64,000 bases of DNA from Agapetus fuscipes (GCA_951799405.1 OX637353.1:10230001-10294000), one strand, 5' to 3'; counted from the stretch's first letter, positions 43,942 through 55,152 are shown. Numbers and translations are program-made. The notes: generated by a model from the sequence alone, not told the origin.

Positions 43942-45507
43942 ATGAATGTAAGTACAGTTATTTACTTGTGATAACTTATGTATTATTATTTATATATAAA
44001 ATGACTTATGTGCAATGGTTATATCTTGATAAAAAGTTAATTTTATCATGAAAAACAATGACGCTTCTCTTGCATCCTTCTAATGTGATTTTTATAATTT
44101 CAGACAAAAGGCAGGAGCAAACAATTCACGGCAGAGGAGGTGACAAAATTAATTGAGTTATTAGAGGATAACAACGTACTTTTGTCGAAGAAGACGGATG
44201 TGGCATCAAACGCCACTAAAGAACAAGCGTGGCAGTGCTTGGCGATGAGCTTTAATGCCACCAACAGGGTGCCAAGGGATGTGGCCCAGTTCAAACTCAA
44301 GTGGGACAATTTGAAGAAGGCCGCAAGGAAAAGAGCAGCACTTAGCAACAGCAATTACAGGTATTCTTTATTGTTTATCAATATTGTAGATTCCAAAATG
44401 TTCATAATCATTTCACAGTCATGCCAAATATCATCATTGATAGAACGGCGGCAGGAGTTGCAAGGTTTTTGTTCATGTGAGGTTTTGCTTATTTGTATGC
44501 ACACATGCAGAATGTGTAGGCGCGAACCTACATGTGCCTGTCTGTGGGCATGCACTTAATATGAACCTTAAATGTTAAAATATCTTTGCAGCTTAGATTA
44601 TAGATAGATAGATTGTCATTTGCCATGTGAAGCTTATTTTAAAAATGGCAAAATGCATTTCCCTGTACAAATATTAGATTTTCATAACACTAGCCGTCCG
44701 CTCGATAGCTCGGTTGGTAGAGTGCTTGCATCTTATCCCGTGAGCTCGGGCTCGAATCCCGCTGAGGGTGTCAGAAATGATTTCCCGTTTTGTTGTTTAT
44801 TTCAAACCTCATAATAAAGAACCGACAAGGTTTACTCAGCCTTCACAAGAAATGAGTACCAGCCCCCTCGGGAGCTGGGAAACCTCCCACTTCACTGAAG
44901 TGGTTGGCGTAAGGCTGGCCCCCTTACCTGTAAAAACAAATAGGTTCACTCGCCATATGCGACCCTAACACGGCAAAGAGTTACACTATATGTGTAGCTT
45001 AGTTGCGTTGCATTTAGCCAGACACATTTCTGCCCTAAATTCTGTTTGTTAATAGTGCATAAAATAAAACATAATACGTTTGTTTACAGGGCAACTGGTG
45101 GAGGTCCAATGCTACCAGTAAGCGAGGATGCTACCCTGGATAAAGTGACATCACTGATCAAACTGAGTTGCTATGGCCTAGAAAATCAGTTTGATAGTGA
45201 CGCCATACAAATTGAGTACGTCTCACAGCCAACAACCAGCCAGCCAGTTTTGGAGCTTGTAATAGACGTGCCACCAAATGATAATTTTCCTCCAGAAGAG
45301 CCTGTGAGCAATGTCGAAAGTAAATGGCAGACGTGGACCCCGGCATCATTAAAAACACCTGTTGATTCAAGATTGACAGTGAGAAATGAAAAAAAAGAAG
45401 CAATCGACAAAAATAAGCTAACAAAATCAAAAATTCGTCGAAACAATGCTATAGCTAGCTACTACGAGTATAAATTGGAATTATTAAAAGAAAGTAAGAA
45501 AATTTAA
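43942..45507 (+). CDS. Myb/SANT-like DNA-binding protein of the Harbinger transposon
   Basis: Exons 43942-43947, 44104-44360 and 45090-45507 join in phase to 226 aa. The first exon encodes only MN. Residues about 8-80 form a Myb/SANT (MADF-like) helix bundle: FTAEEVTKLIELLEDN, a conserved W in KEQAWQCLAMSFN, and QFKLKWDNLKKAARK. The C-terminus has a short acidic region and a basic KLTKSKIRRNNAIASYYEYK helix. In Harbinger elements this protein binds the transposon ends and brings the nuclease to DNA. Intron 2 contains an R1 copy and a SINE. The frame is open, so possibly functional. Confidence 0.88.
44440..44605 (-). repeat. R1 partial copy in the Harbinger gene intron
   Basis: GGCAGGAGTTGCAAGGTTTT, GTAGGCGCGAACCTACATGT, GTGGGCATGCACTTAATATG, and the ATCTTTGCAGCTTAGATTAT tail. 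Confidence 0.75.
44695..45015 (+). mobile_element. tRNA-derived SINE, family 2, in the Harbinger gene intron
   Basis: The A box TAGCTCGGTTGGTAGAGTGC and B box GGCTCGAATCCCGC are both well kept and spaced as in a tRNA. The body is shared with 26690-27015. It is the best copy of this family in the window. Confidence 0.88.
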
Positions 45508-45639
45508 TTTCAATTTAATAGAGGAAAAGATGCTAATTTGGAAAACTAAATTTGTTTTTGTGATCATTGAGGCATTAGCGAGGCGTAATAATGTATTGTT
45601 CTGTGCCATTTAGATTGAAGTTTATTATTTGCTGCTCTT

Positions 45640-46290
45640 CAGTTAGATTGCCTTGTCTTGTCTTGTATCCTGCCTCCATTCTTTTAGGGGTGGCCGGTAC
45701 CTCCACTTGACTCTGTCCTTGCATACTTCTTTCATCTCATCTTGTTTCATCACTCTTTTCATGCACGCTCTTCTCTTATTTCCATTCTGTAAATTCCATT
45801 TGTTCGCAATCTCACATATCTGATCAATTCATTCTTTCCTAGGTCTTCCCCTTTCACGCTTACCTATTACATTCCCTTCATACACTTTTTTGTCAGTCGG
45901 TCTTCATTCATCCTTTCAATATGTCCAAACCATTGCATCACATTGCTGTAAACTTTCACTTTCATGCTTTCTTACTCCGCATTCATTCAGAACCCATTCG
46001 TTTCACAATTTATTTTTCAGTGTTTTTTTCTGTCATACTTCTCAAATGAACCGTTTCTACGGTGCTTACCTTATTTGCTTCTCTTTCATTCACGGTCCAC
46101 GACTCACTTCCATACATCAGGGTCGGCAGCAATATACAATTGTGTACCGCCATTTTAATTTTTTGTAGATTCTTTTATTCTTCGCTATTCTACCGAACGC
46201 TCCCATCACGCATCTTCTTTGCTGGCACTCTTTCTAATTCTCTCGCCATCTTACCATTTGCCTCAAACTTACTTCTACTTCAACTTTTGT
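45640..46290 (-). mobile_element. LINE 3' fragment inside the Harbinger element
   Basis: The complement encodes broken pieces of the same LINE C-terminus as 63039-64000 (RKW, GRPRK, WFGHIERMNED-like, SEAWTV-like). The tail of CTTGT units at about 45650-45665 matches the CAGTA-type tail seen at 28069. Confidence 0.65.
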
Positions 46291-46667
46291 TCCATTCAAA
46301 TTAATTATAAGTTCCTCACATAGTTATGTTTATTTAATAGTGGTATTCCAAATATGCATAACTTTTTTAAGATAAGCACTTCCTACATTTTTTAATAATT
46401 AAAATTATTATGTATAATTATGATTTATGTTGAAAATCTTGAGGTTTATAAACTCTGTACATTATCTTGTTCACTTTTTAAATAAATAATTAGTAATAAA
46501 CTATACTTTATCCTTAACTGTGTTCAATAAAGAAAATGAATATAAAACCTTAGAAATTATTTTGAGTTGGAACAATGGCTCTAATTGGTTTATTTCAATG
46601 TTAAATGCATTTCTTATTAAATATGTTGCCTACCTTATGCTTACATGTGCCTTTATTGGATGCACGC

Positions 46668-46896
46668 CAGTGGCAAAGGGTGCCATACAAGCCGATTCCC
46701 ATCGGTTTCCCGTTTAAAATGAGGCAAAAATGATAATAAAGCAGACTGCATGGTTTCAATGGGGGGAAAATATGTATTGTTTCTTTGGTTTTAAATGTAT
46801 TTTTTTACTTTGTGCCTATATTTTTAAACTACTTAGTTACATCATTTTAAAAGGGAAGCCGATGGGAACCGGCTTGTATGGCACGCTTCACCACTG
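46668..46896. mobile_element. hAT-type MITE, 229 bp
   Basis: Inverted ends CAGTGGCAAAGGGTGCCATA and TATGGCACGCTTCACCACTG, with similarity continuing through CAAGCCG.TTCCCATCGG. Perfect 8-bp duplication ATGCACGC at 46660-46667 and 46897-46904. Inserted in the Harbinger interior. Confidence 0.92.
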
Positions 46897-46904
46897 ATGC
46901 ACGC

Positions 46905-47764
46905 CCCTGCTCAACTCTCCCATAATATGAATAAGTAATGTAATATTGATACTTGTAGAGGAGTGTCCCCAATAATAAGACAAAAGGTTTTAAGATTTCA
47001 GAAATATATTAAAAAATGGACAAAAAAACATTTCAAAATACAACAAAAGTAATATTTACATAAAAGAAACATCAATATTCAATCTCATAAAATATATTTA
47101 CCTATCATCTAATTTGCAAAGATATACTAACATTTAAGATTCCTATACCTTGCATGCACACAAGCAGACAAGTGCTTACACATGCTGCATGTGAACATTA
47201 CAAAATAAAAACTCAAATCGCAAATGAAAATAAGCCCTGCAACTCTTGCCACCATTGCCTAGAGGTGACATTTGCAAAGTGAACCAATTTTTACAGAGTA
47301 GGTGACCATCCTCATACCAACCTTATAAGTCGACGAACAAAAATTATAAAATGTAATATTTAATATAGGTACATAAAAAAAAAAACAGAAAAATCATTTA
47401 CCTACATGGAGCTGCAAAGTAAATTATAATACAGGTATGTATATATTTTTTAAAAAGTCTTAACCACCAACATTGTCGATTAACTGCCATTTATTCGGCC
47501 CTTGCATACTTCTTTCATTTCATCCAGAGTCATAACCTTCTTCATACAAGCTCTCCTTTTATTATGACCCCATTAAATCAGAATGTACAAAAAATAAAAT
47601 CAAAGTTACGAGTATCTAAGAAAAATATAAATCAAACATCAAAATATACAAAAATAAAAATCAAAGATATCGGAAAGAAATACAAATCAAAAATCAAATT
47701 TAATATACAATCAAGAGAAACAAAACTACAAGTCATCGTCATAATTTCTTACATTAAAATTTAA
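46905..47764. repeat. Harbinger interior with R1 and LINE scraps
   Basis: R1 plus copy at about 47108-47345 (diverged). LINE C-terminal scrap (minus) at about 47490-47580. The rest is AT-rich without a gene. Confidence 0.65.
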
Positions 47765-48838
47765 TTACACCAAATTTTTAAAATAATTATCTATTAAATC
47801 TCTTCTGTAATAATCTTGTGTGCCAGGACCCGATGCAACACTTTCTGCTGATGGCAAATCGTTATCCTGAGGTGACTCTTCTTGGACATCTGGGGGTAGG
47901 ATGTCTTCACTGTTCAATCGGCAAATGTTGTGTAAGACAGCTGTTGCCACAATGACAAACTGAGCTCTATTCACAGCTATTCTCAATGGCATGAAAAGAA
48001 CTGGAAACCGCCGCTTCCATACGCCAAAACAACGTTCAATAGAATTCCTCGTTCGAATTTGGGATTCGTTGTAGAGAATCTCTTCTGATGTCTGGGGATT
48101 GGAAAGAGGAGTCATGAGGTACCGTTTTACAGCATATCCGCTGTCTCCAACCAACATAGAGTCTCCAAATTCTCCACTCTCAAAACGGGACTTCAACATG
48201 GATGAATTGAAAATATGAGAGTCATGTGAAGCTCCCGGCCATTTCACAACAATGTCTGTGATGCATAAATTGGCATCACAAACACACTGCACATTCAGTG
48301 AAAAATAGCCCTTCCTATTTCTGAAGGCCTCAGCATCCCGTCCTCCAGGCGACTGAATCCTGATGTGCGTACCGTCGATTGCTCCTATCACACAAGGAAA
48401 TCTGGCCAAGTTATAAAACAATTCTTTGGTAGAATTATCATTGGTTATTTTTATATAGCGAGCTCTTATGCCACATATTTTCTTGGATACTTCCCAGACA
48501 ATATTGCTTGCACTTTGCTTCGATACTCCCACAAAATCCGCAGAGGCTAATAATATTGACCCTAACGCATAAAACCTCAATGCAACAAGTAGTTGGGTTG
48601 ATGGTGTCAATGCATTATTTCGGGCTGTAGGTCGGGTCAACGTGCTCCCAATCATGTTTAATACATTTTGTGCACTGCTCTTTGTCAATCGAAAGCGACA
48701 CACAAAATCTAAATCATCTAGGATGTTGAAATAGTCCACGCGACATCTGAACACTCTTTTTCTTCGTCTTCCTGCATCCTCGTCAGAAGACGACGAATAC
48801 AGCACATTCTCAATTAATTCACTATCACTGTCGGAAAA
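47765..48838 (-). CDS. Harbinger transposase-derived DDE nuclease (HARBI1-like)
   Basis: An intronless frame; the upstream ATG at 48916 gives 383 aa, but MFSDSDSELIENVLYSSS at 48838 is the likelier start, giving 357 aa. An N-terminal HTH-like part (SKQSASNIVWEVSKKI) precedes the DDE_Tnp_4 core. The catalytic acids lie in VIGAIDGTHIRI, LVGDSGYAVKRYL and RNSIERCFGVWKRRFP. The nuclease excises and integrates the element at TWA targets together with the Myb/SANT partner encoded on the other strand. All catalytic motifs and the frame are intact, so recent activity is plausible. Confidence 0.92.
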   Translation of the reverse strand, partial: FSDSDSELIENVLYSSSSDEDAGRRRKRVFRCRVDYFNILDDLDFVCRFRLTKSSAQNVLNMIGSTLTRPTARNNALTPSTQLLVALRFYALGSILLASADFVGVSKQSASNIVWEVSKKICGIRARYIKITNDNSTKELFYNLARFPCVIGAIDGTHIRIQSPGGRDAEAFRNRKGYFSLNVQCVCDANLCITDIVVKWPGASHDSHIFNSSMLKSRFESGEFGDSMLVGDSGYAVKRYLMTPLSNPQTSEEILYNESQIRTRNSIERCFGVWKRRFPVLFMPLRIAVNRAQFVIVATAVLHNICRLNSEDILPPDVQEESPQDNDLPSAESVASGPGTQDYYRRDLIDNYFKNLV

Positions 48839-49311
48839 CATTTTAGAGTCAGCACAAAACACTTCAATAGAACAGAGCGTAGAAGTCCGATATGGATTAC
48901 ACTGGATGACACACAAAACTCACCGCAAAGAAACAATGCTTTGACAGATAACCTAACCTCAAACCTTAAGTTACCGGCCGGTATCTGCGATTAATCGCTG
49001 CCTCGGCTGTCGGTTAGTTCTGTCGGTAACTTTTTACGGAAATTAAACGAACGGATCGTTATAAGACGAAAAATGTGACGTTTGTATTATTTTTCGGTTA
49101 ATTTGGTACGACATTTAACTAACGGACGTTTATAAGACCGGCCCTTAGTGTTAATCTTAAATGTGGTATATCTTTTCAACATCAGATTATGGACATAATT
49201 ATTAAATTTGAATTGAGCAAGTCACAATGTATATATTATGATAGAAAAATAAGAATAGCACATTAAAAAAGAAGAAAATGTATTTATAACATAAATGTAA
49301 TTTATAATCAA

Positions 49312-50900
49312 CTAGCAGACCAAACCGCGCTCTCGCACGGTTGGCTGCTAGGCCCTCCGGGCAGGTTTTAGTCTGGCTTCGCCATAATTTTTTGCCCATA
49401 TGTTCTTTATTTCATTGAATGCTTTAAGGTAATAGTATCTTAAGCGTACCTGTGTTGCTTGCAATTGTCTTATAGTAGCATGAAACATGACTGCGTTTGC
49501 TATACGGCATTGTTTTGTTGGTACTGGTGCTTTTGTTTTTAGATTGTTCCAGCTGCTCTTATTGTCATGAAATGCCTTCAAAGTGCTCGTCCTGCTCTGA
49601 ATTATCTTTTGACATCTTAAAACTGCTTGTGATACTTTTCACGATATTTTAGTGTCTGATACTGCTTGGTACCTGAAGATACCTTAAAATGCCTAAACTC
49701 ACAATCTATAAAAAATCTAAGTATGGGAAAACGTTCGACCCATCGACAGAACTCTAAGAAAAAAATGACTTTTGAAAATTAAAAAAAAAAACTTTTTAAC
49801 TTTTTTTATTTTTATATATAAGACACTTTGTATGAAATTTTACTTTTTAAATATTTGTTCAAAGAAATTTGCCGTAGAAAAAAAGTTTCTTCCAACATTT
49901 ATGGGGCTTATTAAAATGCATTTTATTTTCGAGTATGAGGCCTAGACATTCAAAATGGCCGCCTGCAGAGCAATGTATTTTTTTAGTTGGTATGGCGGAT
50001 ATGCAAAATATATACTCGGCGTGATTGTCCTATTACATATCATTACATTTCGCTAAACTATAATTGTTTGTGTAGCATCAAAATAGTTGATTTTTTTACT
50101 TATAAATTTGACTTTTTTGTGAAAATCAGGTTTTTCAAAATTTTGTTCAAAAAAATTTGTCATTGAAAAAAGTTTTCGTTCAAAAAATGTTTAAATTAGC
50201 TAAAAAAACTTGATCATTGAGAAAAAACCTTCAGAATTTTAAAATGACCGCCAGGAGAATGTTAAATATTGAAAAAACCAAAAAAAGTGTATGGCAGCTA
50301 CTCTTAATCCTTCATGTATTTTGTTGTTCTTTTGAAAATATGTAAGTCTGTATATGTTCACGTGGCATGCCTAATTTCAATGTTCTTACTTGATATATGC
50401 GCCTATTGTGCGACTTGAAAGATAGAATTTTTTATTTTTTTCTATGTAGGTATTTACAAATTTTGTTTGAAGAATTTACTTTTTGCGAAAAAGTTTCTTC
50501 CAAAAGATGTTAAAATTACTAAGAGACATGATTGTTTCGAATATGAAGTCTTTAAATTCAAAATGGCCGCCAGCGGCATGATTTTAATGTTCAGTTTGTA
50601 TGGCAGGTATGCGAAATATGCACGTGACGTCATCCGGACCCTGACAGTTGTTTAGCCACTGACCCTTTATGGGGGTATGCAAAATTTCAGCATCGTGCTG
50701 CGAACGGTCTGGGCGCCTATAATGGTACAAATATACAAACAAACGGACAAACGGACAAACAAACAAACAAACAAACAAACACCAAAAATTCTGGAATCGA
50801 GCGTTAGTTCAGTTTATCAAGAGAAACACTTTTTAGAAAAACATTTTTGCAAATTCGAAAAAAACAGACGCAAATACCCCCTAGATTTTTATATAATAGA
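49312..50900 (-). mobile_element. Non-autonomous Helitron, 1589 bp
   Basis: Read on the minus strand it begins TCTATTATATAAAAATCTAG and ends GGTTTGGTCTGCTAG. These are a TC start and a CTAG (CTRR) end, with a terminal hairpin CCGTGC/GCGCGG 10-20 bp before the end. It lies exactly between A (49311) and T (50901), the Helitron target. Copy B of the duplicated segment (around 51824) shows the uninterrupted AATTG, with no target duplication. The interior has several GCCGCC-type segments and an ACAA microsatellite (50729-50780). No Rep/helicase is present. Confidence 0.93.
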
Positions 50901-51160
50901 TTGTTGTAATGTAATTAAGTTGTGCTATTTGAAGTTTTCTTTTAAATAAAATATGTTTTACCATCTTCTATTGTTTTTATTTACTTCGCCAACTAAGTAG
51001 AACAGTAATAATATAGAATGATATTATGATGATAGTTTAGTATTGTCTAGACACGTAGGGTAGTTACTGGCGCTACCCATCGTTTCATATATAAATAATA
51101 CTACTTGGTTACATTTTTTTTGTTCTAAGACCGCCCTCTATAAACCTACAATACTCTGTG

Positions 51161-51325
51161 CATCAGTTGATATCTGTGACAGACGTGAGAGGCGTGTACA
51201 TGCCTAGGAAACTTAGGGCATATTTTGGTTCCTGGCAACATTATTTGGGTAGTTATTCACAGTCACGGTTTCTCCGACCAATCAGAGCTCCGATTGGGTC
51301 ACATGTCTGGTCACGAGGTATACCG
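51161..51325. other. Spacer between the duplicated segments
   Basis: About 165 bp of unmatched sequence. Near 51190 it shares GGCGTGTA with the base after copy B (52082), suggesting the ancestral unit was slightly longer. Confidence 0.4.
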
Positions 51326-52081
51326 CCAGTCCCCATGTGGCCGCCATTTGTGTTTTTGCAATCTACGTAAGGAGCGCTTCCCTTTTGAAAATTCTTTAAA
51401 TTTTGTGATTTGGCAATTTACAATGTCCAGTCGCCGTTGTTGTGTACCTCATTGTTTTAATACGGAGTTAAAGTAATCGGATTCGTTTCTATTTCACGAT
51501 TAGTAATGTAATTACTGGAAAAAACAAAAAGTTTGGGTGAACTGTACTTTTTGTATGAAATGAAGGACTGTACTTTTTGTATGAAATGAAGAACTGTTTT
51601 TTTAGAAAAGTTTTACTTTATAAGTGTGAAATGTGTCTTCTTGTGTGAATACATTTAGTGTTAATCTTAAATGTGGTATATCTTTTCAACATCAGATTAT
51701 GGACATAATTATTAAATTTGAATTGAGCAAGTCACAATGTATATATTATGATAGAAAAATAAGAATAGCACATTAAAAAAGAAGAAAATGTATTTATAAC
51801 ATAAATGTAATTTATAATCAATTGTTGTAATGTAATTAAGTTGTGCTATTTGAAGTTTTTTTTTAAATAAAATATGTTTTACCATCTTCTATTGTTTTTA
51901 TTTACTTCGCCAACTAAGTAGAACAGTAATAATATAGAATGATATTATGATGATAGTTTAGTATTGTCTAGACACGTAAGGTAGTTACTGGCGCTACCCA
52001 TCGTTTCATATATAAATAATACTACTTGGTTACATTTTTTTTGTTCTAAGACCGCCCTCTATAAACCTACAATACTCTGTG
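51326..52081 (+). repeat. Duplicated 755-bp segment, copy B (empty sites)
   Basis: Uninterrupted counterpart of copy A. The Harbinger empty site reads ACATTTAGTG near 51655, and the Helitron empty site lies near 51823. It keeps the same truncated THAP-like start (51424-51474). Confidence 0.93.
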
Positions 52082-53221
52082 GGCGTGTAGCCCCATGTAG
52101 CAGGATTGAACAAGTTTCTCGCGGTCAGCCTCTGAAAAGTTGAACCATGTTTCTTCTTTAATTTGATAATTGATGGTGACCGCCGTATATTTGAAAATGC
52201 CGATTTTACATGTCGAATGTTAATTGTCAACAAAAACAAAACCGCTTCTGAATGCATCTGCAGACTACAAGCCGGCAACCCGGCAACATTACGCTTTTTT
52301 TTATAGTGTGTGCATATCAAAATATACTATGTACACACCATTGTAAAGATAAAAATTCAATTAACAAATAATATTTGCAGCGTAAATGGTAGATATTATT
52401 ATAATCATCAAATATTCATGTGTTGTTTTTATTTGAAATGTGTATATTATTTTATAAACCATAAAATACATTTCGAATTTACAAAAATCGAGTTTCACAA
52501 CACTAGTGGTTTGCTAAACAGGCTCCTAGCTAGGTGGTCGATTTTTAGGTGACAGTTTGACTCGTGAAACTCAACGGTGCTAGGTACCCGTTTAAAGAGT
52601 CTCTTATATTTAAATACTTTTAGCTAGGTGACGGTTTAGAAGGAGTCGGTGAAAACGGGCATTAGTATCTCTCTTGTCCAGAATTCTATTTGATCCCAAT
52701 AAACTCGGCACAAATTCCATAGACAGAATAATTGTGTAGGCTGCTAGGTAAAAAGTATAGTGTTGCACTAAGCCTGCAAGGATAAAAGTGCTAACTCAGA
52801 AACTGACAAAGTTTACCCAGTTTTATCAGCCACCTTGTGGTGTTATTTATTGCTTACTGATTACCTTTATTTTCATTAACTCAAGAACCAATCACAGAAC
52901 AAGAATCATTTTATGTTGATTGAAATCGGTGTTTGCCGCACTGGCCACTTTGATGTCAAATATCTCCTCTTTGGTTAAGAATTCCAAATTTAAATTGATA
53001 CAGCTAGTCAGGCTCCTGTCACTGGGAACAAATGAACCAGCATTCTAAAATTAAATATGATTTCAAGCAGAAACTCATAGAGATATTGCCTTGACAGTTG
53101 TCTCTGTATGACACATATGCTTCAAATTCACGCCCTGATCCCAAATGAGAAAGCTATATTTTGTAAGCTTCTTTTACATGCAAACTTCCAAAAAAATACG
53201 CTAGATGGCAAGTAATCATTA
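52082..53221. other. Intergenic sequence without recognised features
   Basis: AT-rich. No gene, R1, or SINE copy is recognised. The single-strand frames at 52030-52552 are short and unlike known proteins. Confidence 0.45.
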
Positions 53222-53404
53222 ATGGGGCTTCCACACGCTTGCCAACCCATCACAAGTCAAGCGCACAGTGTGTCGTCTAGAACATGCTAGCTGGACAAAA
53301 TGAGTCCATTAGTGATTAGACAAAATTTTGTCCAGCTAGCATGTTCTAGACGACACACTGTGCGCTTGACTTGAGATGGGTTGGCAAGCGTGTGGAAGCC
53401 CCAT
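53222..53404. mobile_element. Near-perfect palindromic MITE, 183 bp
   Basis: Arms of about 80 bp starting ATGGGGCTTCCACACGCTTG and ending in the complement, with few mismatches and a loop of about 25 bp near 53305. TA flanks both sides (53220-53221, 53405-53406), so a Tc1/mariner-type target is possible. Confidence 0.85.
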
Positions 53405-53468
53405 TAAATGAGGGTAGGTAGTTTTTTTTTAAATTCAAATTTTGTTCCAATGAAGCATGTGACAGAAG

Positions 53469-53978
53469 CAGTGTTGCCACCTTAGCCCTTTTGGGGCTAG
53501 ATCTAGCACTTTTTACTGTAGGTGAACTCGTTGTTTAATGATTTAGCCCGAAAAGGGCTATCTAGCCCTTTTCATTTACTTAAAAATATTGTACGAAAAT
53601 CTGAAATTTGCGCCATGCTAACATCGAGATAACAGCGAACTTTTAAGATTTTTGTCATATAAATTGTTTTTTTTTGTAGATACCATTTGTTCGATTATGG
53701 CAACATATCTATAGCAACTAAATGATTCTAAACGGAAAATTTGTTAATTTTAGTTTGTAAAATAACTAATATTTTAAATTTTTGAATCTAATTTTGAAAA
53801 AAAATATTGTGATTCAAACTAAAAAATAAATACATAATTGAAATCATTAGTCCAGGTGTTTTTTTAGCCTTTTTTTACACCAACTCTTTTTGTGCTCCTT
53901 TTAGCCCGATTGAGCCCGATCTAGCCCTTTTTAGCTTCTTCAATTGCCCCCATCACTAAAACTAAGGTGGCAACACTG
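53469..53978. mobile_element. hAT-type MITE, copy B, 510 bp
   Basis: Inverted ends CAGTGTTGCCACCTTAG and complement. Perfect 8-bp duplication GACAGAAG (53461-53468, 53979-53986). Closely similar to copy A at 42841-43346; a short GATTGAGCCC duplication distinguishes it. Confidence 0.95.
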
Positions 53979-53986
53979 GACAGAAG

Positions 53987-54805
53987 AAATTCGCTGATTT
54001 TTGTTTAATGGCGTCTGCTGAAAAAAATGACAACATTTTGTTTTTCAAATTATAAATGAAAATAGTGTTTTTTAAGTCATTGATTGGACAATTCTTATGA
54101 TTTTGAAGTGTTTTCAAGAAATGTGTCCACCGTAAGCGGTAGTGGAAAACCAAGTAAGTAGCAGTTTATCTTATACTTCCTAATGTGTCATCGATTTTGT
54201 AAAATGTTTGAGAAATATGCTCATGGCTTGGATTCAATTTTCATGGACGGGCATGATTTTTTATTTTGATATTTTCAATGTATTTTCGACTTATTTATAT
54301 CTAAGTAGTACCAGCAAGGTTTATGAGCTTTCATAAGAAATGAAAACCTTTTCTCAGCAAGAAAACTTCCTTTGTATTCTAGATCGATGAAATTAACGTA
54401 ATTATCATATTTTGGACCTTGGTTTTATCTCGCGAATTTGTAACCTATTTATAAACTAATTATTATTTTTTATTTTTGTTTCAGAAATTGAGTTGCTAAC
54501 AGCTAACAACCTCGAAAACAGTGAAGACCACCATGTCGTTTTGAGGATTTTTTCTAGTCATGAAAGCCAAACGTCGGCAGATAAAAAAGTTGAAAAAGAC
54601 CCACAAGAACACAGAAGAAAAATTTAACTTTTAAACCTAAAAACCGATCATGAAAGTGAATGTGAAAGTGTAAAACTTTACTTAAAACCTGTGTTGTTTT
54701 ACTACGAGTTTTTAGGTTAAATGGAAACTGTGGATACAATCATAATTAAATTAGTATTACAACTATGTACTTTAAATTGTTTAATTATAATAATGAGAAA
54801 ACATT
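53987..54805. other. Intergenic, possible lone 3' exon
   Basis: At 54484 an acceptor-like TTTGTTTCAG is followed by a frame of about 48 codons ending at a stop near 54627 (start of frame IELLTANNLENSEDHHVV). No upstream exon joins it convincingly and no family is recognised. It may be chance or a pseudogene tail. Confidence 0.25.
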
Positions 54806-55063
54806 GTCGGTGTTATGACCAAGGGGACCAAGCGGCCGATCTTTCTAGCGTATTTGGAATGAAATAACGTTGGTTCGATCTCTGCTTGGGTCACTTGACT
54901 GTAACTTTGACCCTGGTTCAACGGATTTTATTGGGTAAATATGAATTAATAATTCATTAATATAAACAATAATGAATTATTAATTGATGATATTAGTACC
55001 TAATTATTTAATAATTCAAATGGGTAAAAACAAAGTTTTAATTCACTTATTTATTTATTTTTT

Positions 55064-55104
55064 GTGCTCGAACATTTTCGCCTAATGAGGCATCTTCAGG
55101 TGTA
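55064..55104 (-). ncRNA. Hammerhead-ribozyme-like motif (copy d)
   Basis: Minus strand: CTGAAGA (55098-55092), one U, stem II GCC/GGC, GAAA, palindromic AATGTT, then C before GAGCAC. The upstream partner of GAGCAC is not conserved because the inverted-copy junction lies there, so stem I is weak. Confidence 0.42.
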
Positions 55105-55110
55105 ACCATT

Positions 55111-55152
55111 CTGCTCCTGAAGATGCCTCATTAGGCGAAAATGTTTGAGTAC
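55111..55152 (+). ncRNA. Hammerhead-ribozyme-like motif (copy e, best preserved)
   Basis: Plus strand: stem I TGCTC (55112-55116) pairs with GAGTA (55147-55151). Core CTGAAGA is at 55117-55123, stem II GCC/GGC at 55125-55136, GAAA at 55137-55140, and AATGTT forms a short stem III. The predicted cut follows U at 55146. All hammerhead elements are in the right order; the extra U at 55124 is the only irregularity. Confidence 0.5.

Larger units (their letters stand above)
43679..49144. mobile_element. Complete PIF/Harbinger transposon, 5466 bp
   Basis: Perfect 18-bp terminal inverted repeats GGGCCGGTCTTATAAACG, with further inner similarity (CTAACGGA). The flanks are TAA on the left and TTA on the right; the empty site in copy B of the duplicated segment reads TTA, so the target duplication is TTA with one later substitution. 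It carries both canonical genes, a Myb/SANT protein (plus) and a DDE nuclease (minus). Later insertions inside: R1, SINE 2, LINE pieces, a hAT MITE. Confidence 0.95.
43347..51160 (+). repeat. Duplicated 755-bp segment, copy A (split by two transposons)
   Basis: Composed of 43347-43678, 49145-49311 and 50901-51160, which align end to end with 51326-52081. Differences are a few substitutions. The first part contains MSSRRCCVPHCFNTELK and a stop (43444-43494), the start of a THAP-like zinc finger, so the segment is probably a remnant of a THAP gene or transposon. Confidence 0.9.

Noticed and set aside
44695..44780. tRNA gene suggested by A and B boxes
   Set aside because: No cloverleaf with acceptor stem could be closed, and the segment continues into a SINE body shared with 26690-27015.
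46520..46717. Apparent THAP-like start (CAFIGCT..SHRFPV)
   Set aside because: The second half lies in a hAT MITE with an exact 8-bp duplication (46660-46667, 46897-46904), so the frame spans a transposon boundary by chance.
54490..54630. Terminal exon of an unknown gene
   Set aside because: There is an acceptor-like site and a short frame, but no upstream exon with matching phase and no recognisable domain.
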